Source of the DNA: Promethearchaeota archaeon
GTDB lineage: Archaea; Asgardarchaeota; Lokiarchaeia; Sigyniarchaeales; SOKP01
NCBI GenBank assembly: GCA_029838195.1
Contig: JALGVJ010000024.1
Span: forward strand, 1 to 64,000
Reading direction: 5' to 3'
DNA length: 64,000 nt
Part shown: in pieces, positions 39,688 to 50,270 of the stretch
Layout of the letters: each line of letters starts with the position of its first letter
Numbering within the stretch: the first letter of the stretch is position 1
Position numbers and translations under genes: made by a program
The notes under the pieces: model-generated
Seen by the model: the letters and a program-made list of their open reading frames with translations, nothing else
Told to the model about the DNA's origin: nothing
Databases searched by the model: none

Positions 39688-41346
39688 ATGAAGAAACGAC
39701 ATTATATCATTCAAGAACTTCTAGAACAAATACCTTGGGACGATTTCCTTAATGAAATGGAGGATCATGGCTTTATCAAAAGCTCTCATGAGGATTTTAC
39801 TCATGAAGTTCCAAAGTGGGCCAATAGAAGCCTCCTTCAATCAGGAAAATTAATGTTTATTGATAACATGATTCAAGGCGGAGCCATACGGGATGCCTCT
39901 TACCTTCATCTCTTACCGCACATTGTTTTTCAGCCCAAAACAGAAACTCAATTACACGAGATTGTCATGACTTCCCAAAAATATAAAATCCCCATGACTT
40001 TTGCTTCGGGCAAAACCGGACTTTCTGGAGCTTTCGCTAACTACGCAATAATTGTAGATTTATCAAGCCTTCATTCCCTTTCTGCCCCTTTCCGGATTAA
40101 TTTTGAAGAAGCGAGATTACTCACCGAGCAAGGCGTGCTCGTATCAGATTTAATCAAATGGGTGTCATGGGCAAGTAAAGGCGAGTATATTTTTCCCGTT
40201 CAACCCTCGAGTGCTTTAAAACTTCCAGTTCGCGTTGGGGGAATAATAGCAACGGATGCAAGTGGCTTAACCTCCGGAAAATTAGGATCCACTAAAGATT
40301 GGGTTGAATACATGCGTATCATGAAACCAAATGGAGAAATTGTTCAAGTCACTAAATCGGATTCGATTTTTCATGAAATAATAGGGGGAGAAGGTCAACA
40401 TGGAATCGTTTTAACGGCTTCTTTCAAATTATGTAAAGCGCCTAAGAACGCTACTAATGTAGTTTTATATGGTTCTAATATTGAAAAAGCATTTGAGGGC
40501 CTCCATGAAGTTCAAAAACTTAAAGTTTTTCCTTTAATTAGCGAATTCATCGTCTCTCCGTTTAATTTAACAGAAAAATTTAAAGTTTACTTTCAAAATC
40601 CTGATAAAAATGAGCATGAAAGGGTTGAATGGATGGTTCTTTTAAAAGGAACTTCGAATCTCATGGATCAATTTATCGAAATCATGAAAAACCATATTAA
40701 TTTAAAATTATCCCAATTAAATGACTTGGAATTTAGTAATCTCTTAAAAGAGAGAGCTTCCATTTCTCTTAACTCATATACGGAAGATCCTAAAGCTAAA
40801 ATCTTAAAAATCCCTGGTTTCGAGGATATCTTGCTTGCTCCCAAGGATGTTCCACGGGTGGTTAATTTTTTAAACACAAAATTCAAGCAAAAGGGATTCG
40901 AACGAGTCATTTTAGGATATGGGCATTTAAATTTCCAAAGAGGGCAAGGCGCCCTCCTTCATTTCCGATTACCGGTACCCATTCACTACTTTCTTGAAAA
41001 TAAAGAATCCTATTTTCGATTCCTCGCAGAAGTTTTCCATGATATCATTATCTCATTAAAAGAAAAATATCATGTGAAAGTGAAGGCAGAACATGGAACG
41101 GGACCATTTAAAATATGGGTAGATCTCGGTTATCGGGAAACTTTAAGAAAAAAAATAGAAGAGGGAAATGCGTTTCACAATCCTCATTTAAAAATTTTCG
41201 ATAAACTCACAGAATATAAAATTCTGAACAAAATAAGCGGGATAAGTGAAAATCTTAATTATGAAAAAAAATTGAAGAAACATTACGAAAAAGAAATCTT
41301 TATTGATTGCATGAGTTTATATTTCTCAAATGGCTTGAGTTGTTGA
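39688..41346 (+). CDS. FAD-linked oxidase (GlcD/D-lactate-dehydrogenase-like)
   Basis: PMTFASGKTGLSGAFANYAIIVDLSSL, VGGIIATDASGLTSGKLGSTKDWV. Confidence 0.88.
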   Translation: MKKRHYIIQELLEQIPWDDFLNEMEDHGFIKSSHEDFTHEVPKWANRSLLQSGKLMFIDNMIQGGAIRDASYLHLLPHIVFQPKTETQLHEIVMTSQKYKIPMTFASGKTGLSGAFANYAIIVDLSSLHSLSAPFRINFEEARLLTEQGVLVSDLIKWVSWASKGEYIFPVQPSSALKLPVRVGGIIATDASGLTSGKLGSTKDWVEYMRIMKPNGEIVQVTKSDSIFHEIIGGEGQHGIVLTASFKLCKAPKNATNVVLYGSNIEKAFEGLHEVQKLKVFPLISEFIVSPFNLTEKFKVYFQNPDKNEHERVEWMVLLKGTSNLMDQFIEIMKNHINLKLSQLNDLEFSNLLKERASISLNSYTEDPKAKILKIPGFEDILLAPKDVPRVVNFLNTKFKQKGFERVILGYGHLNFQRGQGALLHFRLPVPIHYFLENKESYFRFLAEVFHDIIISLKEKYHVKVKAEHGTGPFKIWVDLGYRETLRKKIEEGNAFHNPHLKIFDKLTEYKILNKISGISENLNYEKKLKKHYEKEIFIDCMSLYFSNGLSC

Positions 41347-41376
41347 CATGATGCTTCTTTTTTATGTTAAATTAAA

Positions 41377-42873
41377 TCAAGGAACGTGAGGCCACGATTT
41401 TTTCTTCAGGTGACCATCGGGCTTGTATTTTTCTTTAATCGCACGGTCATGTGTCCTTAATTCTTCTCTTTTCACGTGATATTTCATGTTCTTTAATTCT
41501 CTATATGATGGGATGGATTCAGAAAAATTATTAAGCCATTTTTTCTCATAGAATAGCATGTTCCACATCAAAGCTTCAATCTTATCCTCATCTTCAATGA
41601 ATTGACACATGGGATCTGCTAATAATGCCTTTAATAACAAGTCTGGATTTCCGGATCGAGCCGCATCGACTACTAATTGCTGATTTTTAGCATGAATTTT
41701 TAAAAGCTCCTTGAGAGAATTTGGAAAGGAGGTAATTTTAGGTGCTCTTATTTCATTATTAATAAACCAAGCCGGTACTTCCACTACACAGTTTTCCGGA
41801 AGAAAGGAGATGATATTTTTATTAATAATATTACTGACATGGTGCCTTGGTAAATTTTGTTCCTTGCTCTCAATCATCCTTAAAGCCTTTTCCCCCCCTG
41901 TCCAAGGGCGAATCAAGAATTTATATAACCATCTGTTTACATTTCTATTAGCCATTTTGTATATCGAATAAACCAAATGGCGATAAAAATTGAGTCGTTG
42001 GACATCTCTTAATCGTGTGATACCAAAAGGACGTTGTTTATAATTGAAATAATTATAATAATGAGGCATGAATTCGGCAACATGACGATCTTCCACGTAA
42101 TTTAACAACCCATGTTGGTGTAATAAATAGAAATTAAAACGCCTTCCAAATTTACCAGATCTATACGCTTCAAACGCTTTTTCTTGTATTTTTGGATAAA
42201 TATTTTCATTCTCGAGCGTGAATTCTGTAATCCAAGCAAAATGGTTCAAGCCTCCATGAATGATTTTAATATTATCTTTTGGTTTTATATTAATCCCGCA
42301 CCACGTTAAAAATCGGATAAATTCTTTCGAACCGATATAAAAAAATTCATGACAGAGGCCAATCGCTTGGATTTGGGGAGCAATTTGATGAGAACTTAGT
42401 ATTATGGTTCCTTGAGGATTTGTATAGTTAAATACAATACCTTGAGGGCATAATTCTTTTATATCCTTAATGATATCATTAAAAATTGGTATTGTTCGGA
42501 TACCCCGAAAAATTCCACCAGGCCCCACTGTATCTCCCGTATTTTGAGGTATTCCAAATTTTAAGGGAACATGTATATCATACCATTCTGATTCTTGCAT
42601 TCCTACCGAGATAGAAATTATAATATAATCGGCACTGGGTAATGCTTTCCTTCTATTAGTAGTATGATGGATTCTAATGTCTTTACCATGTATCAGTACA
42701 CCATATTTGAAAATATTTGAAACTAATTTTAAAGATTGTAGATCAATATCCACTAACCAGAGTTCCATGGGATGGAGAATTTCTGCTTCGAGAATGTTCA
42801 TGAAAAGTGGAATGGAAAATCGGAATGATCCCGCACCAATATAAACTAACTTGCTACGTTTTTTTCCTTTCAA
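41377..42873 (-). CDS. Glycoside hydrolase family 4-like (NAD-dependent)
   Basis: KLVYIGAGSFRFSIPLFMNIL, NYTNPQGTIILS, GLCHEFF, GLNHFAWITEF. Confidence 0.88.
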   Translation of the reverse strand: MKGKKRSKLVYIGAGSFRFSIPLFMNILEAEILHPMELWLVDIDLQSLKLVSNIFKYGVLIHGKDIRIHHTTNRRKALPSADYIIISISVGMQESEWYDIHVPLKFGIPQNTGDTVGPGGIFRGIRTIPIFNDIIKDIKELCPQGIVFNYTNPQGTIILSSHQIAPQIQAIGLCHEFFYIGSKEFIRFLTWCGINIKPKDNIKIIHGGLNHFAWITEFTLENENIYPKIQEKAFEAYRSGKFGRRFNFYLLHQHGLLNYVEDRHVAEFMPHYYNYFNYKQRPFGITRLRDVQRLNFYRHLVYSIYKMANRNVNRWLYKFLIRPWTGGEKALRMIESKEQNLPRHHVSNIINKNIISFLPENCVVEVPAWFINNEIRAPKITSFPNSLKELLKIHAKNQQLVVDAARSGNPDLLLKALLADPMCQFIEDEDKIEALMWNMLFYEKKWLNNFSESIPSYRELKNMKYHVKREELRTHDRAIKEKYKPDGHLKKKSWPHVP

Positions 42874-43225
42874 GAGATAAAAATGGTTCTTAAATTATTT
42901 AAATGAATAAAATTCTTTGTTAAAAAATTATATTTATTGAAAAACTTATAAAATATGAATTTAGTGTTTTATAGATTAATAGCTTGAAATCCTAACTTTA
43001 AATCTGTAGATCATGTTAGGGAGGAAAATTATTTGAGTTTTACTCTTTTATTTTTAATTTTAGAATATTCTTCTTATCTCAAAAATTCATGAAATAAAAG
43101 GAAGAAAAATCCTCATTCTAAAGAAAAGGATGATTGGAAGAAATTTTGGATTTTTATAAAAATTCCCAATATTATTTTCTAATAATTTGGAAAAAATTTG
43201 CCGTCTTAACATAAAAAAAAAAAAA

Positions 43226-44053
43226 TTAAATAGGCAAACCTAACCAGTTGAATACTCCAATCATTTTCAGGCCCATGTAAATCATTACAATTATGAAGAG
43301 ATATTTTAACGCCTTCGCAGGAAGTTTATGTGCGAATTTAGCTCCAACAATAGCCATTGGAACACTAGTGCCTGCAAGAAGTGCCCATTGTAATAAATTC
43401 ACATATCCCAATGAGAAAGGGGGTAGGTTTGTAGCAAATAGTCCTAAAATGATATATGAAAGAGCACCAACTGCAGCGGTAAAAATCATTACTCCGGTGG
43501 AGGTTCCTACGGCATCATGCATTTTAAATTTAAGTGCCAATACCATTATAGGAATGATAATTACACCCCCTCCAATTCCAATAAGCCCTGAACAGAACCC
43601 AACTGAAATTCCCCACAATGCATAGGCTACAGTGTTTTCAGATATTTGCTCATCAATTTTAATTGGTTTAGCTGTTAGCATTCTTAATGACCCTGCAAGA
43701 ATCACCGCACCAAAAATTATCGTTAGAATTGCACCTGGGGTGTTTGCAGCAATTAAAGCTCCAAAGAAAACTCCTAGAGCTCCAAAACCACCTAATAAAT
43801 AAGCTTTTTTCCATAAAACAGCCCCTTTTTTAGAATGCTGATAAGATCCGGAAGTAGCAGTAGGAACTACAACAAGTAAATTGGTACCGAAAGCTACACG
43901 GATTGCTATTGTTGGATCAACACCAAGGCTTAAGAGCAACCAATACTGAACTGGAACCATGATGAAACACCCTCCAACACCAATTGCACCGGATATAAAA
44001 CCTACTCCTATACCCGTTATTAAAAGAATTATAATATAAAGTGTAAAGTTCAT
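43226..44053 (-). CDS. TauE/SafE-family permease
   Basis: GVGFISGAIGVGGCFIMVP…GFCSGLIGIGGGVIIIPIM. Confidence 0.88.
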   Translation of the reverse strand: MNFTLYIIILLITGIGVGFISGAIGVGGCFIMVPVQYWLLLSLGVDPTIAIRVAFGTNLLVVVPTATSGSYQHSKKGAVLWKKAYLLGGFGALGVFFGALIAANTPGAILTIIFGAVILAGSLRMLTAKPIKIDEQISENTVAYALWGISVGFCSGLIGIGGGVIIIPIMVLALKFKMHDAVGTSTGVMIFTAAVGALSYIILGLFATNLPPFSLGYVNLLQWALLAGTSVPMAIVGAKFAHKLPAKALKYLFIIVMIYMGLKMIGVFNWLGLPI

Positions 44054-44159
44054 TTTTTTTTTTACTTTTTTTATTAAAATTGATGTTATGAAATTAAATA
44101 TGTAATAAAATATAAACCTTAGCTTACATAATGTAACTAAATAATATTTAAAAATATAT

Positions 44160-44615
44160 ATGATAAAAAAAATTAAGAAATCTCTGAAATTTGATGAGAT
44201 TAATTTCTATATTTTAAAAGTTTTAAGCGGAAATGGAAGAACAAGTTATTCTAAAATCGCTAGGGATTTAGGTTTAACCCATGTATCAATTAAGAATCGA
44301 TTCGAGGTCATGGAATCAAAAGAAATAATCAAACCTATAATTAAATTATTCAAATTTGGAGCCATTCCTAAAAAAAGGATGCTTGAAGCATTGAAACTTA
44401 CTAAACGAGCACCATATAGTCCAAATACTCACAATAAATTAATCTCATTAGCTAGAACCTCGAATAAAAAACTAAAACATCAATTGGGGAATAGAAAATC
44501 ACAGCAAATTAAGTTTAATAACGGTGTTAAGAAAACTATTAAATACCTGAGAAAACCAGATAATATTACATTATCCTTATTTACAAGCAAAATTTATAGA
44601 GAAAGATCGTCTTAA
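44160..44615 (+). CDS. Lrp/AsnC-type wHTH with an unrelated C-terminal region
   Basis: HTH (GRTSYSKIARDLGLTHVSIKNRFE) nearly identical to the 56938-57549 protein; downstream sequence diverges completely. Confidence 0.6.
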   Translation: MIKKIKKSLKFDEINFYILKVLSGNGRTSYSKIARDLGLTHVSIKNRFEVMESKEIIKPIIKLFKFGAIPKKRMLEALKLTKRAPYSPNTHNKLISLARTSNKKLKHQLGNRKSQQIKFNNGVKKTIKYLRKPDNITLSLFTSKIYRERSS

Positions 44616-44709
44616 AAAATTAATTATTTCAACTAATTATAAAAAATTCTATAAGTTATGTCATTTTTAATTACTTGATCTCATAAAAAGAAAAAGGTGT
44701 GGTTTTATC

Positions 44710-46905
44710 TTGATTAATACTGATATCAAGAAAAATATTGAAGAGTATAAGCATGAGATTCAAAAGATAAAACAAAAAATAGAAGAATTGGAACAATTTG
44801 AGAATAAGGATAATAGTTTATTTGAGAGACTGGAATATTTATATCATCAAGTAATCTTTAACATTGAAAAACTACTTACAGAATATTCCAATTTTAGTCT
44901 TTTAGAATTTGATGAAAAAATTATAGAAGAAAAAATAAATTTTCAACACGAACTAGCGCTATATTTTGAGAAATATTTGAATATCACAGAAAAGTTGAAA
45001 TATCATGGAGAAATCCACTACTCTAATTATTTAAAATTAAATAACTTATTATATGAAGATTATGAAAATATAAGAAATCAGATAATTCATGATAACCCAA
45101 CCATCAGATACGATTTTGATACTTTTGAAAAAGAGATTAAACCAAACTTCTACAAAAAATTTATTGATAATTTAGACAAGGCAATCAATAGTTTAGAACA
45201 AATGATTTCGGATCCTAAAAAGAAAGCCTCAGATAAAAATTATTTTTATAGAGAAAATTATGAAGTTTTGGGCGATTTATATTTGCATAAAGCATTACTA
45301 ATTAAAGATATTGAAGCTGATGAAACCAATTACTTAAGTGAAGTCAAAAAAGCATTAGATCGATATAATCAAGCTATTAACTTTGAAAGGCTATTGAAAA
45401 AATTGAATAAGAAATATTTATCATACAAAAAGCAAGATTACATGCGAATATTCAATAATTTTCTTTATATCGATAAATTGGGAAATCTAAAAAAGATCAC
45501 GAATTTAGTAGATAAAAAAAATCATGTGGAAAAAAAGTTCAAAATTTGGGAAAAATTAACCTATAAAAGATTTGATACTAAACCGCTTAAAGGAATGAAA
45601 GATTTTTATCCTCAAGACTTAAGATTAGTAAAGTATATCTTATCTATTGTTGATGAGGTTGCTGAATTATATGGATATGAAGAATTTGAATCGCCTTTAT
45701 TAGAACCTCTTGAAATTTTTGCCGCGAAATCTTCACGTGAACTTGTTAATGAGCAATCATTTTACATTGAAAAATTTGAAGATCAAAAAATAATTCTTAT
45801 TCCAGAATTAACTCCTTCTCTTGCCCGAATGGTTGCGGCTAAATTTCAAGAATTAAAGAAACCTATTAAATGGTTTTCTGTTCCCACGTGTTTCAGATGG
45901 GAACAGCCTCAACGTGGAAGATTAAGAAGCTTTAAACAAGTTAATTTCGATATCCTCGGAGAGGACAGCCTTTACGCAGAGTTGGAAATATTTAACATAA
46001 TTATTAACATTTTGACAGGATTAAATGCCACATCTGCGCAATTTCAGATATATTACAATAGCAGGCGATTCATAGATGCACTTTGCGACCTTGTTATTGG
46101 TATTCCTAAAGAGAAAATGCCATTAGTTTATAAAATACTCGATAAATCCGATAAAATGGAAGAGCAAGAATTTGAAAAATACGTGATAGACACGTTTGAG
46201 GAGGAGAGAATCATCCAAGGAATTTTAAAATTAAAAAATAGCAATAAAATAGAAGATTTATTAAAGAAATTTGATGAGATCCCTCTTGAATTTTATGAAT
46301 CAAAAGGATATGAGGAATTAAAAAAATTGGAAAATTTAATAGAAATATCAGGCATCTCGGAATATTGCTCGTTCTCCTCCAACATCGTGAGGGGATTAGA
46401 TTATTATACGGGAGTCGTGTTTGAAGTGTTCGATACGGGGGAGAAAAATCGAAGAGCGATTTTTGGAGGAGGGCGATACGATGATTTACTCTCTCTTTTT
46501 TCGGATGAGCCCTTATCTGGCATTGGATTCGGGATGGGCGTGCTCATAGTACAATTATTTCTTGAAACTTATGGATTACTTCCCCCCGATATAAAGGAAA
46601 AAGATTATTCGGATACCATCTATATTACTTGCGTGGACGAAAGCGTGGCGGACTATGCCTTGCAAATCGCACGACTAATACGCAAGGAAAACATTCCCTG
46701 TATTATTGATTATCGATTTGGAGGATTAAAAAATCAGTTGAAAAAAGCAAGTGATCTTGGGGTTTTGATCACTTTGATCATTGGACCAAAAGAGAAAGAA
46801 CAAAATAAAGTGAGCGTCCGAAACATGACCACCGAGAAGCAAACCACTATTGTTCTTAAAGACCTCATCTCGGAGATTTTTAGCATTCTTGAGGAGCAAG
46901 AATGA
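44710..46905 (+). CDS. hisS: Histidyl-tRNA synthetase with ~290-aa N-terminal helical extension (TTG start)
   Basis: KPLKGMKDFYPQDLRLV…WFSVPTCFRWEQPQRGRLRSFKQVNFDILG…SSNIVRGLDYYTGVVFEVF…GGGRYDDLL. Confidence 0.92.
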   Translation: MINTDIKKNIEEYKHEIQKIKQKIEELEQFENKDNSLFERLEYLYHQVIFNIEKLLTEYSNFSLLEFDEKIIEEKINFQHELALYFEKYLNITEKLKYHGEIHYSNYLKLNNLLYEDYENIRNQIIHDNPTIRYDFDTFEKEIKPNFYKKFIDNLDKAINSLEQMISDPKKKASDKNYFYRENYEVLGDLYLHKALLIKDIEADETNYLSEVKKALDRYNQAINFERLLKKLNKKYLSYKKQDYMRIFNNFLYIDKLGNLKKITNLVDKKNHVEKKFKIWEKLTYKRFDTKPLKGMKDFYPQDLRLVKYILSIVDEVAELYGYEEFESPLLEPLEIFAAKSSRELVNEQSFYIEKFEDQKIILIPELTPSLARMVAAKFQELKKPIKWFSVPTCFRWEQPQRGRLRSFKQVNFDILGEDSLYAELEIFNIIINILTGLNATSAQFQIYYNSRRFIDALCDLVIGIPKEKMPLVYKILDKSDKMEEQEFEKYVIDTFEEERIIQGILKLKNSNKIEDLLKKFDEIPLEFYESKGYEELKKLENLIEISGISEYCSFSSNIVRGLDYYTGVVFEVFDTGEKNRRAIFGGGRYDDLLSLFSDEPLSGIGFGMGVLIVQLFLETYGLLPPDIKEKDYSDTIYITCVDESVADYALQIARLIRKENIPCIIDYRFGGLKNQLKKASDLGVLITLIIGPKEKEQNKVSVRNMTTEKQTTIVLKDLISEIFSILEEQE

Positions 46906-47074
46906 TTTAAAAGTCAGAGGATGGTAAATTTCGATCTATTTATCTTTTCGCTAAATTTTGAAATCCTTTTAGGAAAAAATTTAATAATAAAAGGCCTCAC
47001 GAAATCGCATTAATTAGTACAACTTGGAGGGCCCTCTAAATCAAACAAAAAATAAAACCTTAAAAAATAATACC

Positions 47075-47395
47075 TCATGATTTTCGACTGAAATTAATAA
47101 ATTTAAAGGGATTGCATTTTGTATCTTGGACGAGCAGAATAGCGCATACCAACTCATCTTCTAACCAGTTATTTAAGGCAAAATAATCTTTTTTAGAGAA
47201 CAATTCCTTGTTTTTTTTAATTTCATTCATGAATCTTTTTATCGTAGTGATAACTTGGGGGTATTTTGCAGGATTGGATACTTGAGAGAAAAATTCTCTT
47301 ATTTCCTCCCTTGGAAATATCTGTGACAATAATTTTGCGTGATATTCTCTTTCTAATTTTCGGGACTCCTTTTTATTCATTAATTTTCGCCTCAT
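47075..47395 (-). CDS. Hypothetical protein
   Basis: ORF overlapping the upstream gene by 4 nt. Confidence 0.5.
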   Translation of the reverse strand: MRRKLMNKKESRKLEREYHAKLLSQIFPREEIREFFSQVSNPAKYPQVITTIKRFMNEIKKNKELFSKKDYFALNNWLEDELVCAILLVQDTKCNPFKFINFSRKS

Positions 47396-48114
47396 ACCCC
47401 CGTACGGGCTTTATATTCTTCCTTTAATTGCTGAATAAAATTTCTCAAGTCCTCATTTAATTTATCGCTATAATTTTGTTCGATGCTCTCTAAAAAAGAT
47501 AAAATGTGAATGATTCCTGAAATTTCTTTATCACACGTATGGCCAAATCGAGGAGCGCGACATTCATGACAGACCGTTAACACAAAATCTCTCATGTTTT
47601 GGATGGTTAATTCTTTATTTTCCATGAATTTCGCTCCTGCTCCTGAAGATCCACAAGGAGAAGATCGAAGCACGGAAACTTTTTTTATCGTTCTATCAGA
47701 CCCCATCTCAACTTGAAAATGTGGTCTGCCGAAAAATTTAGCAAATTGGTCTACTTCAGGAATCTTTGTATTTGGTTCCAAAGAGCACATTGTTCGGGGG
47801 CTTATTACTTTTGGATTGATCTGCTTGGCTTGAAGATAGAGTCCCCATCCGGGTGTAATGCCTAATATTAATGGTTTTTGAATCTCCGCTATTATTAATA
47901 TGATATCAGGATGACGCACGTAAGATACGTAAAGGTCCCAATCGGGAATATCTAACTCAATATCTTCGTCTAATATAGCTGAAGTTGGAATGTCCGGAAT
48001 CAAAATCCATTCTGTCTCAAAAAATCGCTTGAAATTCTTACATGCCCTTTCTCCATATTTTCCATCTGTTATTAATCCTATTTTCATTTTTCCATGCAAC
48101 TTTCGTTTTTTCAA
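47392..48114 (-). CDS. DUF166-like archaeal protein
   Basis: MKIGLITDGKYGERACKNF…CSLEPNT…VLRSSPCGSSGAGAK…HECRAPRFGHTC. Confidence 0.75.
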   Translation of the reverse strand: MKKRKLHGKMKIGLITDGKYGERACKNFKRFFETEWILIPDIPTSAILDEDIELDIPDWDLYVSYVRHPDIILIIAEIQKPLILGITPGWGLYLQAKQINPKVISPRTMCSLEPNTKIPEVDQFAKFFGRPHFQVEMGSDRTIKKVSVLRSSPCGSSGAGAKFMENKELTIQNMRDFVLTVCHECRAPRFGHTCDKEISGIIHILSFLESIEQNYSDKLNEDLRNFIQQLKEEYKARTGV

Positions 48115-48192
48115 ACGATGTGATTAAATATTTGAATAAATTAAATGGAAAAAAACATGCATTATTAATTTTTCAAGGTTTACCCCCAATAT

Positions 48193-48645
48193 TCACGCTA
48201 ACTTTTTTCTTTTCATGAGGTGTATTTTTACACTAATGAAGAATTCATCTACTTTTCTAGCAATTTCTTCAGCGATTATCTCCGCTAATTTCATCCCCTC
48301 TTCTCCTAAATCTTCCCTTGATTTAGGCTTTAATTCGGGATGGGCTTTCAAAATTTCATCTACTCTAATTGTCGCAGCTGCTGGTCCGCTGTATCTTTCT
48401 ACGGCAATTTTGGAACATTCCTCTTCACATCCATCTACGGTAATGGTAGGATGTTCTTTAGCAAAGTTCCTTTCTTCCTGTCCTCCATGACGTTCTAGAC
48501 CTCCCGCTGCGAATAATGGTTGACAGAGAACGATGGTGCTATTCGGTCTAAGCTTCTCTACAACAATTCTGGCGGCGGCTCTACTTAGGGTTCCACCAAT
48601 CAATTTCTCCCCGCTACATGCAATGATTCCCACTTTTTTCTTCAT
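48193..48645 (-). CDS. DGC-domain (putative zinc-binding, four-Cys) protein
   Basis: GIIACSGEKLIGGTLSRAAARIV…TVDGCEEECSK. Confidence 0.78.
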   Translation of the reverse strand: MKKKVGIIACSGEKLIGGTLSRAAARIVVEKLRPNSTIVLCQPLFAAGGLERHGGQEERNFAKEHPTITVDGCEEECSKIAVERYSGPAAATIRVDEILKAHPELKPKSREDLGEEGMKLAEIIAEEIARKVDEFFISVKIHLMKRKKLA

Positions 48646-48649
48646 TTAT

Positions 48650-49078
48650 TTATTCCCCTATTTTATCATCTTCTATTAATTCTTCCACTTTTTTTGAAAC
48701 TTGTTCTGCTAATTTACGAGACAAGGCTTTCGTATTTTCGCCGATAGGAATTATTGAGGGCTCTGGTTTTAAATCTCGGTTATCCTTCACGATGTTGGTC
48801 GTCATGAATTGAGCATCAACTTTTCCCACTTGTTCCATGAGATTATTATAAGAACATTTCAATGGGCATCCATCAATAGCTATTACGTTGTTTTCCTTCA
48901 ATTTTTCTATCACTTCTTTTTTCCCCTTTACTATGAGCGGTAAGCACTCCAATTCTGTTTTTCCTCTTGCTAATTCATTCACTACTATATAGGTCGTTTC
49001 ACGGCCTATACTTCCGAAAACCTTTCCAATTCCGCTACATGGAATGATATATACTTTCTTTTCAGCCATTTTTATCAC
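48650..49078 (-). CDS. DGC-domain protein
   Basis: VYIIPCSGIGKVFGSIGRETTYIV…AIDGCPLKCS. Confidence 0.78.
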   Translation of the reverse strand: MIKMAEKKVYIIPCSGIGKVFGSIGRETTYIVVNELARGKTELECLPLIVKGKKEVIEKLKENNVIAIDGCPLKCSYNNLMEQVGKVDAQFMTTNIVKDNRDLKPEPSIIPIGENTKALSRKLAEQVSKKVEELIEDDKIGE

Positions 49079-49958
49079 TTTTCATTTTATCTAAATGTTC
49101 TTTTTCTTTCATTGCTCTACTTTTCATGTAATTAAAATATTCAGGCCCATCCATCAAGAGTTCACGATCCTCTTCAAAATGATCCAATTCAATTTCAACA
49201 AACCATCCTTTTCTGTAAGGATCTTGATTAATGTATTCTGGATGTTGCTCTAACTCTTTATTTACAGCAATTACTTTCCCGGACCCGGGAGAAATCAATT
49301 GAAGTACCGTTTTCGTTGATTCAAAAGAGCCCACATCATCAAATTGTTCCACGTGCCTTCCTATTTCGGGTAAATCCACGAACAAAATATCATCGGCAGC
49401 ATTTTGAAGATAATCTGTAATGCCCATTAACCCAGTTTTTTCGGCCGGCTTTATCCAACAATCATTTTGATTAAAAAAATATCCCTCTTTTGGAACGGAA
49501 AAATTATATTTATCAATGGTAATGATAAAATATTCTTGTTCAGTAAATATACGCTCTTCTGTTATTGCTTCGGATGATTTTTCTCTAAGATCTTCAAGGA
49601 TCTCCTCCGTTATGAGCTCGACAAGTTGATTACCATCCTCATCTAATTTTAAATTCTTAGGAGGTTTAATTTTAAATTTCTTAGCAATCTCAGGTATCAT
49701 TATCTGTTTAAAAGGTTTTAATTTCCGCTGCTCTATTAGTTTGACGGGACATCTTGTCATGCAGCCATTAATTACGATAATTTTTGATGCGTGCAATAAC
49801 TCTTCATAAGTTTTATCTCCGGAATTCAATAACACAGGGCAAATTAATTCAATATCAGCAACTTTTTCCATGATTTTCAATGCCACTTCTCGGGTAATCA
49901 CGCCTAAAGACTTGTCTAACCCGTTGCATGGAAGAATGCAAAACTTCTTTTCACCCAT
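49062..49958 (-). CDS. DGC domain fused to a GcvH-like lipoyl-carrier domain
   Basis: N-term FCILPCNGLDKSLGVITREVAL…VINGCMTRCP; C-term GITDYLQNAADDILFVDLPEIGRHVEQFDDVGSFESTKTVLQLISPGSGKVIAVN with conserved Lys. Confidence 0.85.
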   Translation of the reverse strand: MGEKKFCILPCNGLDKSLGVITREVALKIMEKVADIELICPVLLNSGDKTYEELLHASKIIVINGCMTRCPVKLIEQRKLKPFKQIMIPEIAKKFKIKPPKNLKLDEDGNQLVELITEEILEDLREKSSEAITEERIFTEQEYFIITIDKYNFSVPKEGYFFNQNDCWIKPAEKTGLMGITDYLQNAADDILFVDLPEIGRHVEQFDDVGSFESTKTVLQLISPGSGKVIAVNKELEQHPEYINQDPYRKGWFVEIELDHFEEDRELLMDGPEYFNYMKSRAMKEKEHLDKMKSDKNG

Positions 49959-49973
49959 TTTCTTATCATCTCT

Positions 49974-50270
49974 TCATTTTTCTCTTAATTCTTTTATTAA
50001 TTTCGTGATTTCCCGTTTGTCCGGAAAGCTTAATGCATCAAGAGAACAAGCTTTCGTGCAAGCTCGGCAAAATACTACACAATTATAAGGATTTTTAATA
50101 ATTAACTTTCGTTTTTCATCGTCCGTTTCTTCATAAACGTCATGAGGGCAAAATTTAGCACATTCCAAGCAAAAATTACATTTTTCATAATCAATAGTAG
50201 GCCACCACGGGATTTTATTCCGAGGTACGCCCATGAATGTCTCTTTTTCCGCATCATAATTATTGCTCAT
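49974..50270 (-). CDS. 4Fe-4S ferredoxin-type protein
   Basis: CNFCLECAKFCP…CVVFCRACTKAC. Confidence 0.85.
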   Translation of the reverse strand: MSNNYDAEKETFMGVPRNKIPWWPTIDYEKCNFCLECAKFCPHDVYEETDDEKRKLIIKNPYNCVVFCRACTKACSLDALSFPDKREITKLIKELREK

